DNA from: Petrolisthes cinctipes
Taxonomy: Eukaryota; Arthropoda; Malacostraca; Decapoda; Porcellanidae
NCBI GenBank assembly: GCA_033782935.1
Contig: JAWQEG010000411.1
Location: 2,477,501-2,541,500 of the forward strand
Direction: 5' to 3'
DNA: 64,000 nt
Below, piece after piece: positions 50,731-60,652 of this stretch. The notes below the pieces were generated by a model. That model worked only from the letters and a program-made list of their open reading frames with translations, was not told the DNA's origin and did no database searches. The stretch's first letter is position 1. Each line of letters starts with the position of its first letter. The position numbers and the translations under genes are program-made.

Positions 50731-52229
50731 TTACTCGGTTAACTCTCCTTCAAGCAATCGTGACATAAGGTCCGCCCCGACATTAGCACTTCCCTTTATG
50801 TATCGCACAGTGAAGTTGAACTGTTGCAGATAGAGGGCCCAGCGCATAAGTCGTGCGTTGGCGTTCTTGGATGTACGCAAACTCTCCAGAGGCATATGAT
50901 CGGTTTCTAACACAAAATTATCACCATACAGATAGTAGTAGTATTTCTTAATACCTTCTACTACTGCCAGAAGTTCCTTTTCCACTGTACTGTAATTTTC
51001 TTCAGCAGACTTCAGTTTACGACTGTGATATGCAACAGGGAATATTTCCCCATCCTTCTCCTGGAATAGGACTGCACCAAGACCATACTGAGAAGCATCA
51101 GTCCTAAGTATAAATGGCCGTTGGTTGTCAGGCAACTGCAAGATTGGTTCCTTGCAAAGAAGATTCTTAAGTGAAACGAATGCTTCTTCTTGCTGTGACC
51201 CCCATGAGATTTTATTAGGAGCATTCTTCCTTAAGAGCTCACTAAGTGGATGTGCAATGACAGAAAAGTTTGGGATAAACTTACGGTAATAACCGGTAAG
51301 ACCCAAGAATGAACGCACCTGTTTCTTTGTAACGGGTCGTGACGCATCCTTAATTTTCTTTATCTTGTCATTCTGGCACCCACAACGTCCCCCACCTACA
51401 GTGTGACCCAAAAATTGTACCTCCTTCTGAAACAATTCACACTTAGATGGTTTGACTGTCATGTTATATTCCTGCAGTCGTTGCAAGACAGCTTGCAAAA
51501 TCACAATGTGCTCCTCAAACGTGGTTGAGTGCACGAGAACATCGTCAACAAAAGCTTCAACCCCTTTAATGCCATGTAATACTTGACGCATGACACGATT
51601 AAACACGGCGGGAGAATTAGTGAGACCAAAAGGTAGTACCTTGAAATGATACAGCCCATTTGGCGTGGATATAGCCGTGAGGAGACGACTTCGTTCTCCA
51701 GTGGTATCTGAAAGAAACCCTTAGCCAAATCCATCTTAGAGAACACCTGAGAATTGCTAATCCTAGCAAAAATCTCTTTCTGATCACACATGGGTTCTGC
51801 ATCGACCCTAGTGACAGTGTTGACACGCCGGTAATCCCCACAAATGCGTACACCACCGTCCTTCTTCCGAACCACAACAATAGGGCTGGAATAAGACGAG
51901 TCCGACCTTTCAATAATACCAGCTGCTTCCATGTCATTAATTTCCTTACGTACTGTATCAATCAGCCGTACAGGAATAGGATATGGTTTCACCCTCACTG
52001 GTGTGTCGCTCGTAAGCTGTATCTCATGACAGGCTACGTTAGCCACAGCAGGCCTGTCAGAGAACACACGTGAATATTTTGCCAGTACAGCATTGACTCT
52101 TGCAAGCTGGTCTGGTCTTAAATTCTCCGAAACGGAGACCTCAGCCACTGTCTCACCTTGACGAGCTTCCGCCGTCTGGGGAGTATATCCCTCGTCACCC
52201 TCGGGAATTACCACAGCAGCGCTAACCAT
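50731..52229 (-). pseudogene. Nested element reverse transcriptase / RNase H, one frameshift
   Basis: RT begins after the integrase frame: ATG at 52229 lies just past the integrase stop (TAG-AC-ATG), in another frame. The first part (52229 to about 51710) has PIVVVRKKDGGVRICGDYR and FSKMDLAKGFFQIPLENE. A one-base shift then occurs near 51700 and the frame of 51606-50731 continues with the FVDDVLVH active-site box, the thumb (KQVRSFLGLTGYYRKFI), RNase H (LRTDASQYGLGAVLF, TVEKELLAVV, ETDHMPLESL) and stops at 50731. Gypsy-type RT is certain. The break makes this copy non-autonomous unless it is a sequencing error; the near-identical LTRs make an error worth considering. Confidence 0.88.
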
Positions 52230-52231
52230 GT

Positions 52232-54013
52232 CTACTGCTGGGGAAAATGACCACGGACTAGACTTAACACTTCACTCTGTTCTGAGGTGATGTTACAACA
52301 GCCTGCCCCAAATGTGGTAACAATGGAAGTACACCCCTGTTGGGTGGTGTAATATTCCTTAAGCATATTAATATGGAACCGCTTGGCTTCACCTTTGATT
52401 TTAACTATGTAGTTAAGGTCATTCACCTTCTTGACTACTTCAAAGGGACCCTTCCACTGAGCCAACAACTTATTATGAGCTGTTGGTAACAGAACGAGAC
52501 ACTTCCCCCCTACCTGTAGCGTTCGGAGCTTAGTTTTCCTATCATAGTAGGACTTCTGAATCTCCTTTGCTTTAGATAACTCCTGCTTTGCAATCTCGCA
52601 GGTTTGCTGTAATCGCTCTGCCAAATCAATTACATAAGAATAAGTGGTTTTCACCACGGGATCCGATTCCTCATCGTCCCAAAGTTCACGTAGAACCTGA
52701 AGTGGTCCTCGAGCAGGTTTACCATACACTAACTCGAATGGACTAAATTGCAACGATGCCTGAGGTGCTTCACGATACGCGAACAGTAGTGGCGAGATAT
52801 ACCTGGACCACTCCCTAGGTTGTTCTACTGCCATCCTCCTCAACATTTTCTTGAGAGTACCATTAAACCTCTCACACAACCCATTACACATTGGATGATA
52901 AGGTGTTGTCCTCAACCCTTTAACTGAGAGTAATCTCCACAATTCCTCCATCATCGCGGAGGTAAATTGACTGCCTCGATCGGACAATACCTGCTTTGGT
53001 ATGCCGACACGACAGAATATATCCAACAAGGCTTCAGCCACTGTAGTGGCTTCAATATCACGCAGAGGCACTGCTTCAGGCCATCTGGTCGCGAAATCCA
53101 CACAGGTAAGAATATACTTGGCACCGTCCGTAGCCCTCGGAATAATCGGTCCAACAATATCAACCGCTACCCTCTCAAATGATTCTGAGATTAACGGTAG
53201 AGGATTAAGAGGTGCGGGCTTCACCCGACCCCTGTCACACGTTTTCTGACAAACGTCACATGACCTCAACAATCTCCCTATCTCTCTCCCCATACCTGGC
53301 CAATAGAAATGAGACTGAATCCTATCAACTGTTTTCCTCATCCCCATATGACCCCCTAATATAGAATGATGACCCAGGGTAAACACATCCTGTCGGTATT
53401 TCTCTGGTACGAGAAACTGAACCCTCTCTTCCCCATCGGGGTTTACTGTACGTCGGTAAAACCTATTTCTCCTCCTGACGTAACTGGTTACAATACCATG
53501 TCTATCTCTACTCTCACCCTCAAGTGCCTGCTTGCGAACAAGTGCCAATGAAGGGTCACTTGCTTGCTCTGCAACTACATCCTCGCAATTGACGAGGTCG
53601 GCGGCAGTTGTCACCTGAAGTGGAACAACTGTTTTCTTCGCATGCGCCATACCCCTGGTTACAGCAGCTGCACCAGTCTGCGTGGAAATTTCCACTGAAC
53701 ACGCATTCTTAACCCCTGGTATATTTCCTATTACCAAATCTGACACAGGATTTTGCATGACTGCTGCAATTACCTGGCCTGTATAAAATGGACTCTCCAC
53801 TGCAACTTTAGCAAGAGGATAGAGCCTCCTGGTACCATCAATCATAGTGATAGTTACCTGCTCCCCTGTAAAATCATTAGAAGCAACTAAACCATCAGCG
53901 ACACAACACCCCGATGACCCATTATCTCGAAAGACTTCAACAGATATCCCGTTAACAATTCCCGGACAAATATGGAAACCAGACTTACCTTTCGAGACTC
54001 CTGTCGCGTTTAG
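52232..54013 (-). CDS. Nested element protease-integrase (pol part 1)
   Basis: Open from directly after the gag stop (54014-54016) to a TAG at 52232. The protease has a DNGSSG motif about 30 codons in, where retroviral-type proteases usually have D-T/S-G. Integrase follows: HHCC zinc finger (HHSILGGHMG .. CDVCQKTC), catalytic core with VDIVGP, SDRGSQF and NGLCERFNGTL (the D,D,E residues), then a GPFEV GPY/F-type C-terminal module. It is in the same frame as gag, separated by one UGA followed by CUA, so expression by readthrough is likely. The ATG at 53845 is internal to the protease and not a likely start. Confidence 0.87.
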   Translation of the reverse strand, partial: LNATGVSKGKSGFHICPGIVNGISVEVFRDNGSSGCCVADGLVASNDFTGEQVTITMIDGTRRLYPLAKVAVESPFYTGQVIAAVMQNPVSDLVIGNIPGVKNACSVEISTQTGAAAVTRGMAHAKKTVVPLQVTTAADLVNCEDVVAEQASDPSLALVRKQALEGESRDRHGIVTSYVRRRNRFYRRTVNPDGEERVQFLVPEKYRQDVFTLGHHSILGGHMGMRKTVDRIQSHFYWPGMGREIGRLLRSCDVCQKTCDRGRVKPAPLNPLPLISESFERVAVDIVGPIIPRATDGAKYILTCVDFATRWPEAVPLRDIEATTVAEALLDIFCRVGIPKQVLSDRGSQFTSAMMEELWRLLSVKGLRTTPYHPMCNGLCERFNGTLKKMLRRMAVEQPREWSRYISPLLFAYREAPQASLQFSPFELVYGKPARGPLQVLRELWDDEESDPVVKTTYSYVIDLAERLQQTCEIAKQELSKAKEIQKSYYDRKTKLRTLQVGGKCLVLLPTAHNKLLAQWKGPFEVVKKVNDLNYIVKIKGEAKRFHINMLKEYYTTQQGCTSIVTTFGAGCCNITSEQSEVLSLVRGHFPQQ

Positions 54014-55141
54014 TCACAATTGATGAGGTTCGTGAACCGACTGAGGCACTCGTGGTTCTACACTAGGTTGAACCACCACAGGTGAATACTGTGGTTCACC
54101 CTGTGTTGCAGCTGCCGATCGCTGATAATAACCTTTATTTCCACCGTGGTTATTACTATTTTTCCAGTTACTTTTTCCTTGGTAACGGTACTGATTGGAC
54201 TGCTGCGAATAGTGATTATTATTACCTTGTTTCTGGGTATGATTAAAATGAGGGTTAGGTTGCAGACGAACAATTTGACTCTGCTGCTGTGACGGATATT
54301 TACTCGACTGGTTATATGAAACAGCAGAGTTCTGAGAAGGCTTATCCGACTGATTAATTTTCTTATTAGGCTGAATCCGCGTGTGGTAACCATACGCGGT
54401 AAAATGCGCGTCGGACATATCCACCATCGTTTGCAACGTTTTCACCTTGTTGGTTTTCAGCTGGGCCGACAATTCTGGAGGACAAGACTTCTCCAGTTGT
54501 GTACGAAGCAACAAGTCTTTTACCCCCTCCAAAGTCTTAGGTGTTTCGGCCTTCTCCAACCACTGATCCAGGTAACTGGTCAGACGTGCACTAAACTGTG
54601 CAACAGTCTCCTTATCCTGTAAGGATGCACGCCAGAACTGATTCCTAGCGTCATCGACCGTCAACCCGTACGCCTGTAATAAAGCCTTTTTCATGTTCTC
54701 ATAATCTCTGGCGGTACTGTCGAGTCGGTGGAGAATACTAAGTGCTTTTCCATCGAATAAATTAATAAACTCGAGCTTCTTTATATCATCATCTAATCTA
54801 TAAGTGTCTGCAACCATTTCGAATCGCTCAATAAACGGCTCGATATCGTCTCCCTCTACGTATTTTGACAGTTGTAACCTTGGGGTCACGGTGGTTAAGC
54901 TTGCGACATTACTTCCACTCGCACTTTGATTTTCACTCGCACGTACTTGCAGTTCCAATACTTCCTTTTCATGTTCCCATTTCAATTTTTCTTGCTCTCT
55001 CTGTTCTCTTTCATTTTCTCTTATGGCCGCCCTTTCAAGCCTTTCTTCTTCTTGGCGGCCCCTCACGTATACTTGAATTTCGGCCTTACCTTCAATTCCC
55101 AATAGTTGAGCCTCTCCCAATAATTCTTGTACGGTAGACAT
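54014..55141 (-). CDS. Nested element gag
   Basis: 375 residues, intact. The N-terminal third is charged and coiled-coil-like (EREQREQEKLKWEHEKEV), the middle is a capsid-like region (IEPFIERFEMVADTYRLDD .. WRASLQDKETVAQFSARL), and the C-terminal tail is rich in Gln, Asn, Ser and Tyr. There is no CCHC zinc knuckle, so nucleic-acid binding is presumably through the low-complexity tail. It ends at TGA 54014-54016, immediately followed by CTA and the in-frame protease. Confidence 0.87.
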   Translation of the reverse strand: MSTVQELLGEAQLLGIEGKAEIQVYVRGRQEEERLERAAIRENEREQREQEKLKWEHEKEVLELQVRASENQSASGSNVASLTTVTPRLQLSKYVEGDDIEPFIERFEMVADTYRLDDDIKKLEFINLFDGKALSILHRLDSTARDYENMKKALLQAYGLTVDDARNQFWRASLQDKETVAQFSARLTSYLDQWLEKAETPKTLEGVKDLLLRTQLEKSCPPELSAQLKTNKVKTLQTMVDMSDAHFTAYGYHTRIQPNKKINQSDKPSQNSAVSYNQSSKYPSQQQSQIVRLQPNPHFNHTQKQGNNNHYSQQSNQYRYQGKSNWKNSNNHGGNKGYYQRSAAATQGEPQYSPVVVQPSVEPRVPQSVHEPHQL

Positions 55142-55247
55142 TTTTAATTTATTTTCTATCGTTTCGGTTGCCTTAATTTCTGGACAGTTATGACTATCTA
55201 CTCGTGAAAGTGTGCGCGTGTGTGACTGGAGTTAATACAACGCTCAG

Positions 55248-55267
55248 GTCCCTACGTTCGGGCGCCA
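55248..55267 (-). other. Nested element primer binding site
   Basis: Three bases inside the 5' LTR (minus strand) is TGGCGCCCGAACGTAGGGAC. It begins TGG to pair with tRNA CCA and closely resembles the lysine-tRNA primer site used by many retroelements, with extra bases in the middle. Confidence 0.75.
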
Positions 55268-55270
55268 ATA

Positions 55271-56455
55271 TGTGACGGTGATGTGAGAATGATAGATAAT
55301 GTAATTTATAATATGAGAATTACAACTTACCTTGCCCGGTTAATTTATGATCTTCGTTGGTTGGCTGCAGCGAAGAAAGTACTCAGGGTTAACTCCCCGT
55401 TTTAGGCCTCAATCATCACGCACATAATAAATTTTTATGTTAAGGGTTCTTCCCGATATATATGTATTTATATAGATAACAAATCTACTGGTGCATTTAA
55501 ACAACCAATTGCAAATTTTCTATATTTATTCAACTCCAGTATGCCAACATGAATAAATTAATTTCACACACACACACACACACAACTCACGCTCACGCAA
55601 CGCTAACTAGCTACTCGCTCTCGTTACCTCTCGTTCTCGCGACGATAGTCTAGCTTACGTTAACACTGTAGTAATTCTATCAATTGTTACGCGAGTTGGA
55701 ATATTTTCTAATGTCTCACACTTTAGAGTCTCACAACACACTCGTTATTTTCTTCAAAGATCCAACTTCCCCCTCACCTAATTCAGTGACTGAACCAGCG
55801 TCAATGCAACTAGTCAGTATACAACTGTAAAGCCTTGTGAAATCGTGTAATATACAACGAATTCGGCGTCTACGTTGATCCTTCCCCACTCAACACGTGG
55901 AGGATTGATCTAGGTAAGGGAAGCTGACGAGTGTGTCCTTCCTTCAAGTGTGTCTTGTTCCAACTGACCTATATTTCCAAAATTGACTGGAGGCTGGAAG
56001 TTCAAAATTTTTCTGACTCCTCCCCCTTATCTGTGTTCGGTTCTCCTAATTGGCTACGATTTACATTGTACCCTCTCATTCCTTAGTTATACCTGCAATT
56101 GCAATTTACCTATGGCGTGCTAATAATTCCCAATGATTTCCCTCCACTTCACGATCATTTGCAATACCATAAGTTACCCTGGTAGCATAAATGATTAATA
56201 CAAGTTGTAATTAACCTGCGAACACCTATAGGACTGGATGTGGCAATTCAGTTGAAACCCAGCCTTCCTTACCCTTTTCTAATTTTGGCTACTAATCCAC
56301 TACCTGTGGATTAACTAGGCTGCACCCACAACAACCCACTCCTGTCTCCTTTGTCCCATGGAATATTCCCCTACTCTAGAACATTCTCCAGTATGGAAAT
56401 TTCCAACTCTCTGTAATTCAAATTACGTCACGAGTATTATGTCTGACTCGTGACA
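55271..56455 (-). repeat. Nested element 5' LTR
   Basis: 1185 bp, the partner of 48775-49961. On the minus strand it drives the nested element. It contains the (CA)n run near 55566 and TATA-like strings near 55455-55470. Confidence 0.95.
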
Positions 56456-57763
56456 GGAAGTATTATTAATTACAGTTTTGAAAGTACAGTAAGATGTTGG
56501 GAGAGTTGATTCAGGAATTATGAATGAAAGTTCACACTGTGCCTTGTTTGTTAAACTGAAGGTAAACATATACGCAGGACATACATACAAGTGTAAGTAC
56601 GAGGTGAGACAGTCATCCATTGAATGTTTTTCTAAGGTGTCTATGGCAGTATAATCATCAGATACGACTATGTACTGACGTGACTTGTCAACAACCAGCA
56701 GGGTATTATTTACTCTAATTGGAAAAGGTCGTAATTCCCGAATATTAAATGACGTTTTTTACTTAAAAGGAATATTTAATAAGATACTTGATTCAGTTAG
56801 AATTGATCCAATGATGGGGTAATAATATTCCACGTCAGATATGGTAAATATGGGGGTTAGCTTATAAGTATGTATAGCTATTTCCATTGCTGCTTGCAAC
56901 TGCCGTAGAGGTAACAACTTAGAGTTCACTCTACCCAATCCAGCATCTACTAGGTCACTTATTACTAATTCATTTAAATCATTTAGTTCCTTAACGGCTA
57001 TCTCAATGGCTGCTATGTGCTCACTAATTAATTGGATTTGTTCAATGTTAGGTATTATTCCAATTAATTTGTTTACCACAGAAGTCAATTGGTTAGTTGT
57101 TTCTATTATTTCATGAGTTTTCTGTTTTAGGTGTTGGAGAGCCTCGTAGGTTTGAATAACTATTCTATTCTGTTGTCCTAGGGCAATGGTTACTTCTCCT
57201 AATTTCTTTCCTAATGCAGTTACATCGTCGGCCATTGCTGTGCCAAACAATTGTTTACTTAACAGTCCCATGAAATTGAAAAGGCCACGTCTCTGACGAC
57301 GAGCGTGGGCAGATTGCCTCACCTTATGTGGTTCTTCAGGAAATGATAACTTCATATTATGTATTATTGTTACTAGCCTATCTACCCTGTTAGTTTGTAA
57401 CTGTAGAGTCATTTTTACAGGTCTAGTATTATTATAGAAGTAGGCTAGAAGTGGGTTAGTTTTAACATCAGAACTAGCATTCATATCCTGGTTATTGTAA
57501 AAGTTATTTACTTGTGATGTGACAGCTTCTACATGTCTGTGTAATTCTGATACATGCTGTCCAAGGTTATAGATCATCTCTGGCATATCATGCAATCCGT
57601 GGACTTCCAGTTGTACAGTAACTAAATCTTCTACTATCAAGACTTTTCCTCTATGTTCAACCAAAGCACCTGTCTTCAGTACTTGGGCTGGAACTGCTGT
57701 TTGTTGGGCAAGTGTAACAAGCGCTGTGCCCAGCAAAAACAGTAATAGAGTCTTGTTCCCCAT
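56456..57763 (-). pseudogene. Outer element env, N-terminal part
   Basis: Envelope protein resembling the baculovirus F / errantivirus Env family. From ATG 57763: a signal peptide (LLLFLLGTALVTLAQQ), an ectodomain with several N-x-S/T sites, a furin-type site RRQRR near residue 160 followed at once by a hydrophobic, Phe/Gly-rich fusion-peptide-like stretch, then long heptad-containing helices. An in-frame TAA at 56759 ends the long open frame (334 residues). The same frame continues open beyond it to the nested insertion at 56455. A splice acceptor (TTATTTCAG) directly abuts the ATG, consistent with a spliced env mRNA. The stop and the nested insertion both disable it. Confidence 0.87.
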
Positions 57764-57778
57764 CTGAAATAATTGTCA

Positions 57779-60652
57779 TTATTTAGTTTGTTTTGCAGAC
57801 CTAAGTTTTTGTCTGTATGTATTTCTTTTACTTGATGTGGGGGTGGAGTTTATTATTTCTTGTGATTGTGTTGTGTGTGTTATAGGTGGTTCATTTAAGT
57901 TTATCTTTTTACACCTATCCACATGTACTATTTCTACCTTCCCCGTTTTTATATCCTGTATTTTTATTTTATTTCCATGGGCAATGTCAATTATTTCATA
58001 TGGACCAACAAACTTTGGAGTTAACTTTGATACTCTTTCTGGGGATTTTACCATGACATTCTCCCCTACAGCAACATCTATCTTCACAGCTTGAGTATGT
58101 TGTTTGATCATCATCTCCTGCCTGCTACCTTCTAGGTGTTTCCTGACTTCCTTATGGATGTTATTAAACACTTGTAGTTGTCTAATGGAATAGTCATCCA
58201 TATTATATGCTGGAGGAGAATTTCCAGTTATTATGTCATATGGAAGTCTTTTGTCTGTTCCATATAGAATATAATGCGGGGACTTGCCCACTGATGAATT
58301 TATGGAACCGTTAATGGAGGCAGCTGTAAAGGATATCCAGTCTTCCCATGAGCCTTGCATAGGATTAGCCACATGTCGCAAAACTTCAAGTATTTTACGA
58401 TTCGCTCTTTCTGTGAGACCGTTGCTGGCTGGATGATATGCTGTAATAAAAGTTTGTTTTATATGATATTGATCACATATGTTACGTAACAAATTATTAG
58501 TAAATTTTTTACCATTGTCTGTTAGTATCACCTTAGGAGTGGTGTACTGGCAAAGTAAATTTGTTACGAGCTTGTGTGCAACCTCTTCTGCTGTCTTTGT
58601 CAGCAAAGGAGTAATGACCACATAACGTGAGAAATGGTCTACACATACAAGACAATATTTGGAGCCTTGATGACTCATTGGTAAGCTTAGAATATCTATA
58701 CCAACAACATCCCATGGTTGTTCAGGTATTGGGTAATTTAACATAGGGGCTGGGCCCATTGTATTACCTTTATGAGCATGACATGATTCACAATTCTTGA
58801 TATGTTTCTCCACGTCTGCGCGGAGAGTGAACCAATAATATTTTTGTCTAGTTTCTGCTATACAGCGATCTCTTCCCGGATGTCCGGCTTGTGGATGATT
58901 ATGCATAAGCTTTAGTACAGTCTTAATTAGTGTATCAGGGACTACCACCTGTGAAAAAATGTTAGTTTGTTTCTCAAGCTTCCTGAACAAAGTGTCATCT
59001 ATTACCTCAAACTGTGTTAGTGGGATTGGTAACTCTGGTAGGTTAGTCTCGTCACCTGAAACCAAAGCATAAATGACCCGTGACCAAAATTTGTCTTTCT
59101 TTTGTTCAGTCTTAACAAGTTCCACATTGAAGTCTACATCACTATAAGTGGGAATAACAGCAGCAGCTGATACATTGCGAGATAAAGCATCTGCAACTCT
59201 ATTAAAACGCCCAGGAAGATATTTAATTGTAGGTTGAAATTCTGAGATTGTTAAGTACCATCTGGCTAACTGACCTGTCAAATTTTTACCATTGAAGAGA
59301 CCACACACAGGTTGATGATCTGTATATATGGTGATAGGATACCCCAGAATTATTTCCCTGAAGGTCTTTAAGGCCCAAACTACCGACATAGCCTCTAGGT
59401 TTGTGACGCTATATTTCTTCTTTGCATCGTTCACAACACGACTGGCATATGCACAAACCTTGCAACGACCCTCAGTGGAATGCTGCATAAGCACTGCACC
59501 TAGACCATCCTGTGATGCGTCAGTACAGAGAGAAAATGGGAGGTTATAATTTGGATAACTTAAAATTGGAGCAGTTGTGAGTTTAAGTTTTAATTGATCA
59601 AAACTATCTTGCTCTGTCTGTGACCACTTAAATTCGATGTTTTTCTTTAGGAGTCTTGTTAGTGGGCTGGCAATTTTAGCAAAATTCATTATGAATGACC
59701 GATAGTATGAACATAATCCAAGGAAACTCCTTATTTGCTTTACTGTAGTAGGTTGAGGGAATTCCTTTACTGCTTTAATCTTGGAATCCAAAGTGTGAAT
59801 TCCTTTACTATTTACTTTATGACCCAAAAATTCTATTTCAGCCTTAAGGAATGTACATTTTGACAGTTTAACCTTTAATCCAACATCCTGCAGTCGTTGT
59901 AAGACTCTGTCTAGTTTTTGTAGGTGTGAATTTACATCAGGGCTGACAATAATTAAGTCATCTGAGTATGCAACAACGTCTTGAGTCATGTCGCTGAAAA
60001 TAGTATTTATCATCCTTTGGAATGTTAAGGGAGCATTGGATAATCCAAAGGGCATTCTTATAAATTGAAAATGACCATTAGGGGTGCTAAAAGCTGTAAT
60101 AGGTTTGGATTGGTCATCTAATTCTACTTGCCAATAACCACTAATTAGGTCAAGACTAGTAAAGACTCCGTTATTTTCCCCAATCTCCATGAGGATATCT
60201 TTAAGTACAGGTAATGGGTACCTATCCTTGACAGTTTTCTCATTTATCTTCCTAAAATCAATAACAGGACGGAAATCACCTGTTTTCTTAGTAACTAAGA
60301 ATAATGGGCTGTTATAAGGACTGTTTGAAGATTCAATGATTCCTTCTGCTGACATATCATCCACCATTTTATTCATTATTTGTCTCTGACTATGAGGTAA
60401 TCTGTAAGCTTTCACATATACTGGATCTGTGTCAGTTAATTTTATGTGATGTTTAACTAGTGTTGTTTTCTCCAACCGCTCACCAGGTAAGGCAATAGCC
60501 GACCTGTGATTTGCTAATGTGTGTAAAAGCTGAGTGCGATGTGAAGGAAAATCATTTACTTTTACATGCTCACATAATTCCTTAGTAGTTTGCCTAAGTT
60601 GTAATTCATCAACAATGTGTATGTTGGCTAAGGGAGGAGATTCTTTTTCCAC
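57779..60652 (-). CDS. Outer element RT-RNase H-integrase (pol)
   Basis: 957 codons without interruption. RT spans about residues 60-260, with RPVIDFRKIN, SLDLISGYWQVEL, RMPFGLSNAP and the YSDD active site near 230. RNase H follows (LCTDASQDGLGAVL near 370, NLEAMSVVWAL, YTDHQPVCGL). Integrase has the HHCC finger (HPQAGHPGRDRC .. CESCHAHKG near 590-640), the core residues in GIDILSLP, LTDNGKKFTN and SNGLTERANRKI, and a VGPYEI GPY/F module. There is no ATG at the beginning; 60652 is just the codon after an in-frame TAA that separates it from protease, so the real product is a gag-pol polyprotein. Env starts 15 bases after its stop. Confidence 0.9.
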   Translation of the reverse strand: MEKESPPLANIHIVDELQLRQTTKELCEHVKVNDFPSHRTQLLHTLANHRSAIALPGERLEKTTLVKHHIKLTDTDPVYVKAYRLPHSQRQIMNKMVDDMSAEGIIESSNSPYNSPLFLVTKKTGDFRPVIDFRKINEKTVKDRYPLPVLKDILMEIGENNGVFTSLDLISGYWQVELDDQSKPITAFSTPNGHFQFIRMPFGLSNAPLTFQRMINTIFSDMTQDVVAYSDDLIIVSPDVNSHLQKLDRVLQRLQDVGLKVKLSKCTFLKAEIEFLGHKVNSKGIHTLDSKIKAVKEFPQPTTVKQIRSFLGLCSYYRSFIMNFAKIASPLTRLLKKNIEFKWSQTEQDSFDQLKLKLTTAPILSYPNYNLPFSLCTDASQDGLGAVLMQHSTEGRCKVCAYASRVVNDAKKKYSVTNLEAMSVVWALKTFREIILGYPITIYTDHQPVCGLFNGKNLTGQLARWYLTISEFQPTIKYLPGRFNRVADALSRNVSAAAVIPTYSDVDFNVELVKTEQKKDKFWSRVIYALVSGDETNLPELPIPLTQFEVIDDTLFRKLEKQTNIFSQVVVPDTLIKTVLKLMHNHPQAGHPGRDRCIAETRQKYYWFTLRADVEKHIKNCESCHAHKGNTMGPAPMLNYPIPEQPWDVVGIDILSLPMSHQGSKYCLVCVDHFSRYVVITPLLTKTAEEVAHKLVTNLLCQYTTPKVILTDNGKKFTNNLLRNICDQYHIKQTFITAYHPASNGLTERANRKILEVLRHVANPMQGSWEDWISFTAASINGSINSSVGKSPHYILYGTDKRLPYDIITGNSPPAYNMDDYSIRQLQVFNNIHKEVRKHLEGSRQEMMIKQHTQAVKIDVAVGENVMVKSPERVSKLTPKFVGPYEIIDIAHGNKIKIQDIKTGKVEIVHVDRCKKINLNEPPITHTTQSQEIINSTPTSSKRNTYRQKLRSAKQTK

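Larger units (their letters stand above)
48775..56455 (-). mobile_element. Nested Gmr1-like Ty3/gypsy LTR retrotransposon
   Basis: LTRs at 48775-49961 and 55271-56455, each TG..CA, with 5-bp target duplication GGAAG (48770-48774 and 56456-56460). Internal minus-strand order is gag, protease, integrase, reverse transcriptase, RNase H, so integrase precedes RT. That order is normal for Ty1/copia but the RT and integrase sequences are Ty3/gypsy type, which is the definition of Gmr1-type elements. The LTRs look almost identical, so insertion is recent. Confidence 0.9.

Noticed and set aside
56423..56620. 65-residue minus-strand frame as a separate small gene
   Set aside because: It is the part of the outer env lying between its in-frame TAA and the nested insertion, with a few codons from the nested LTR.
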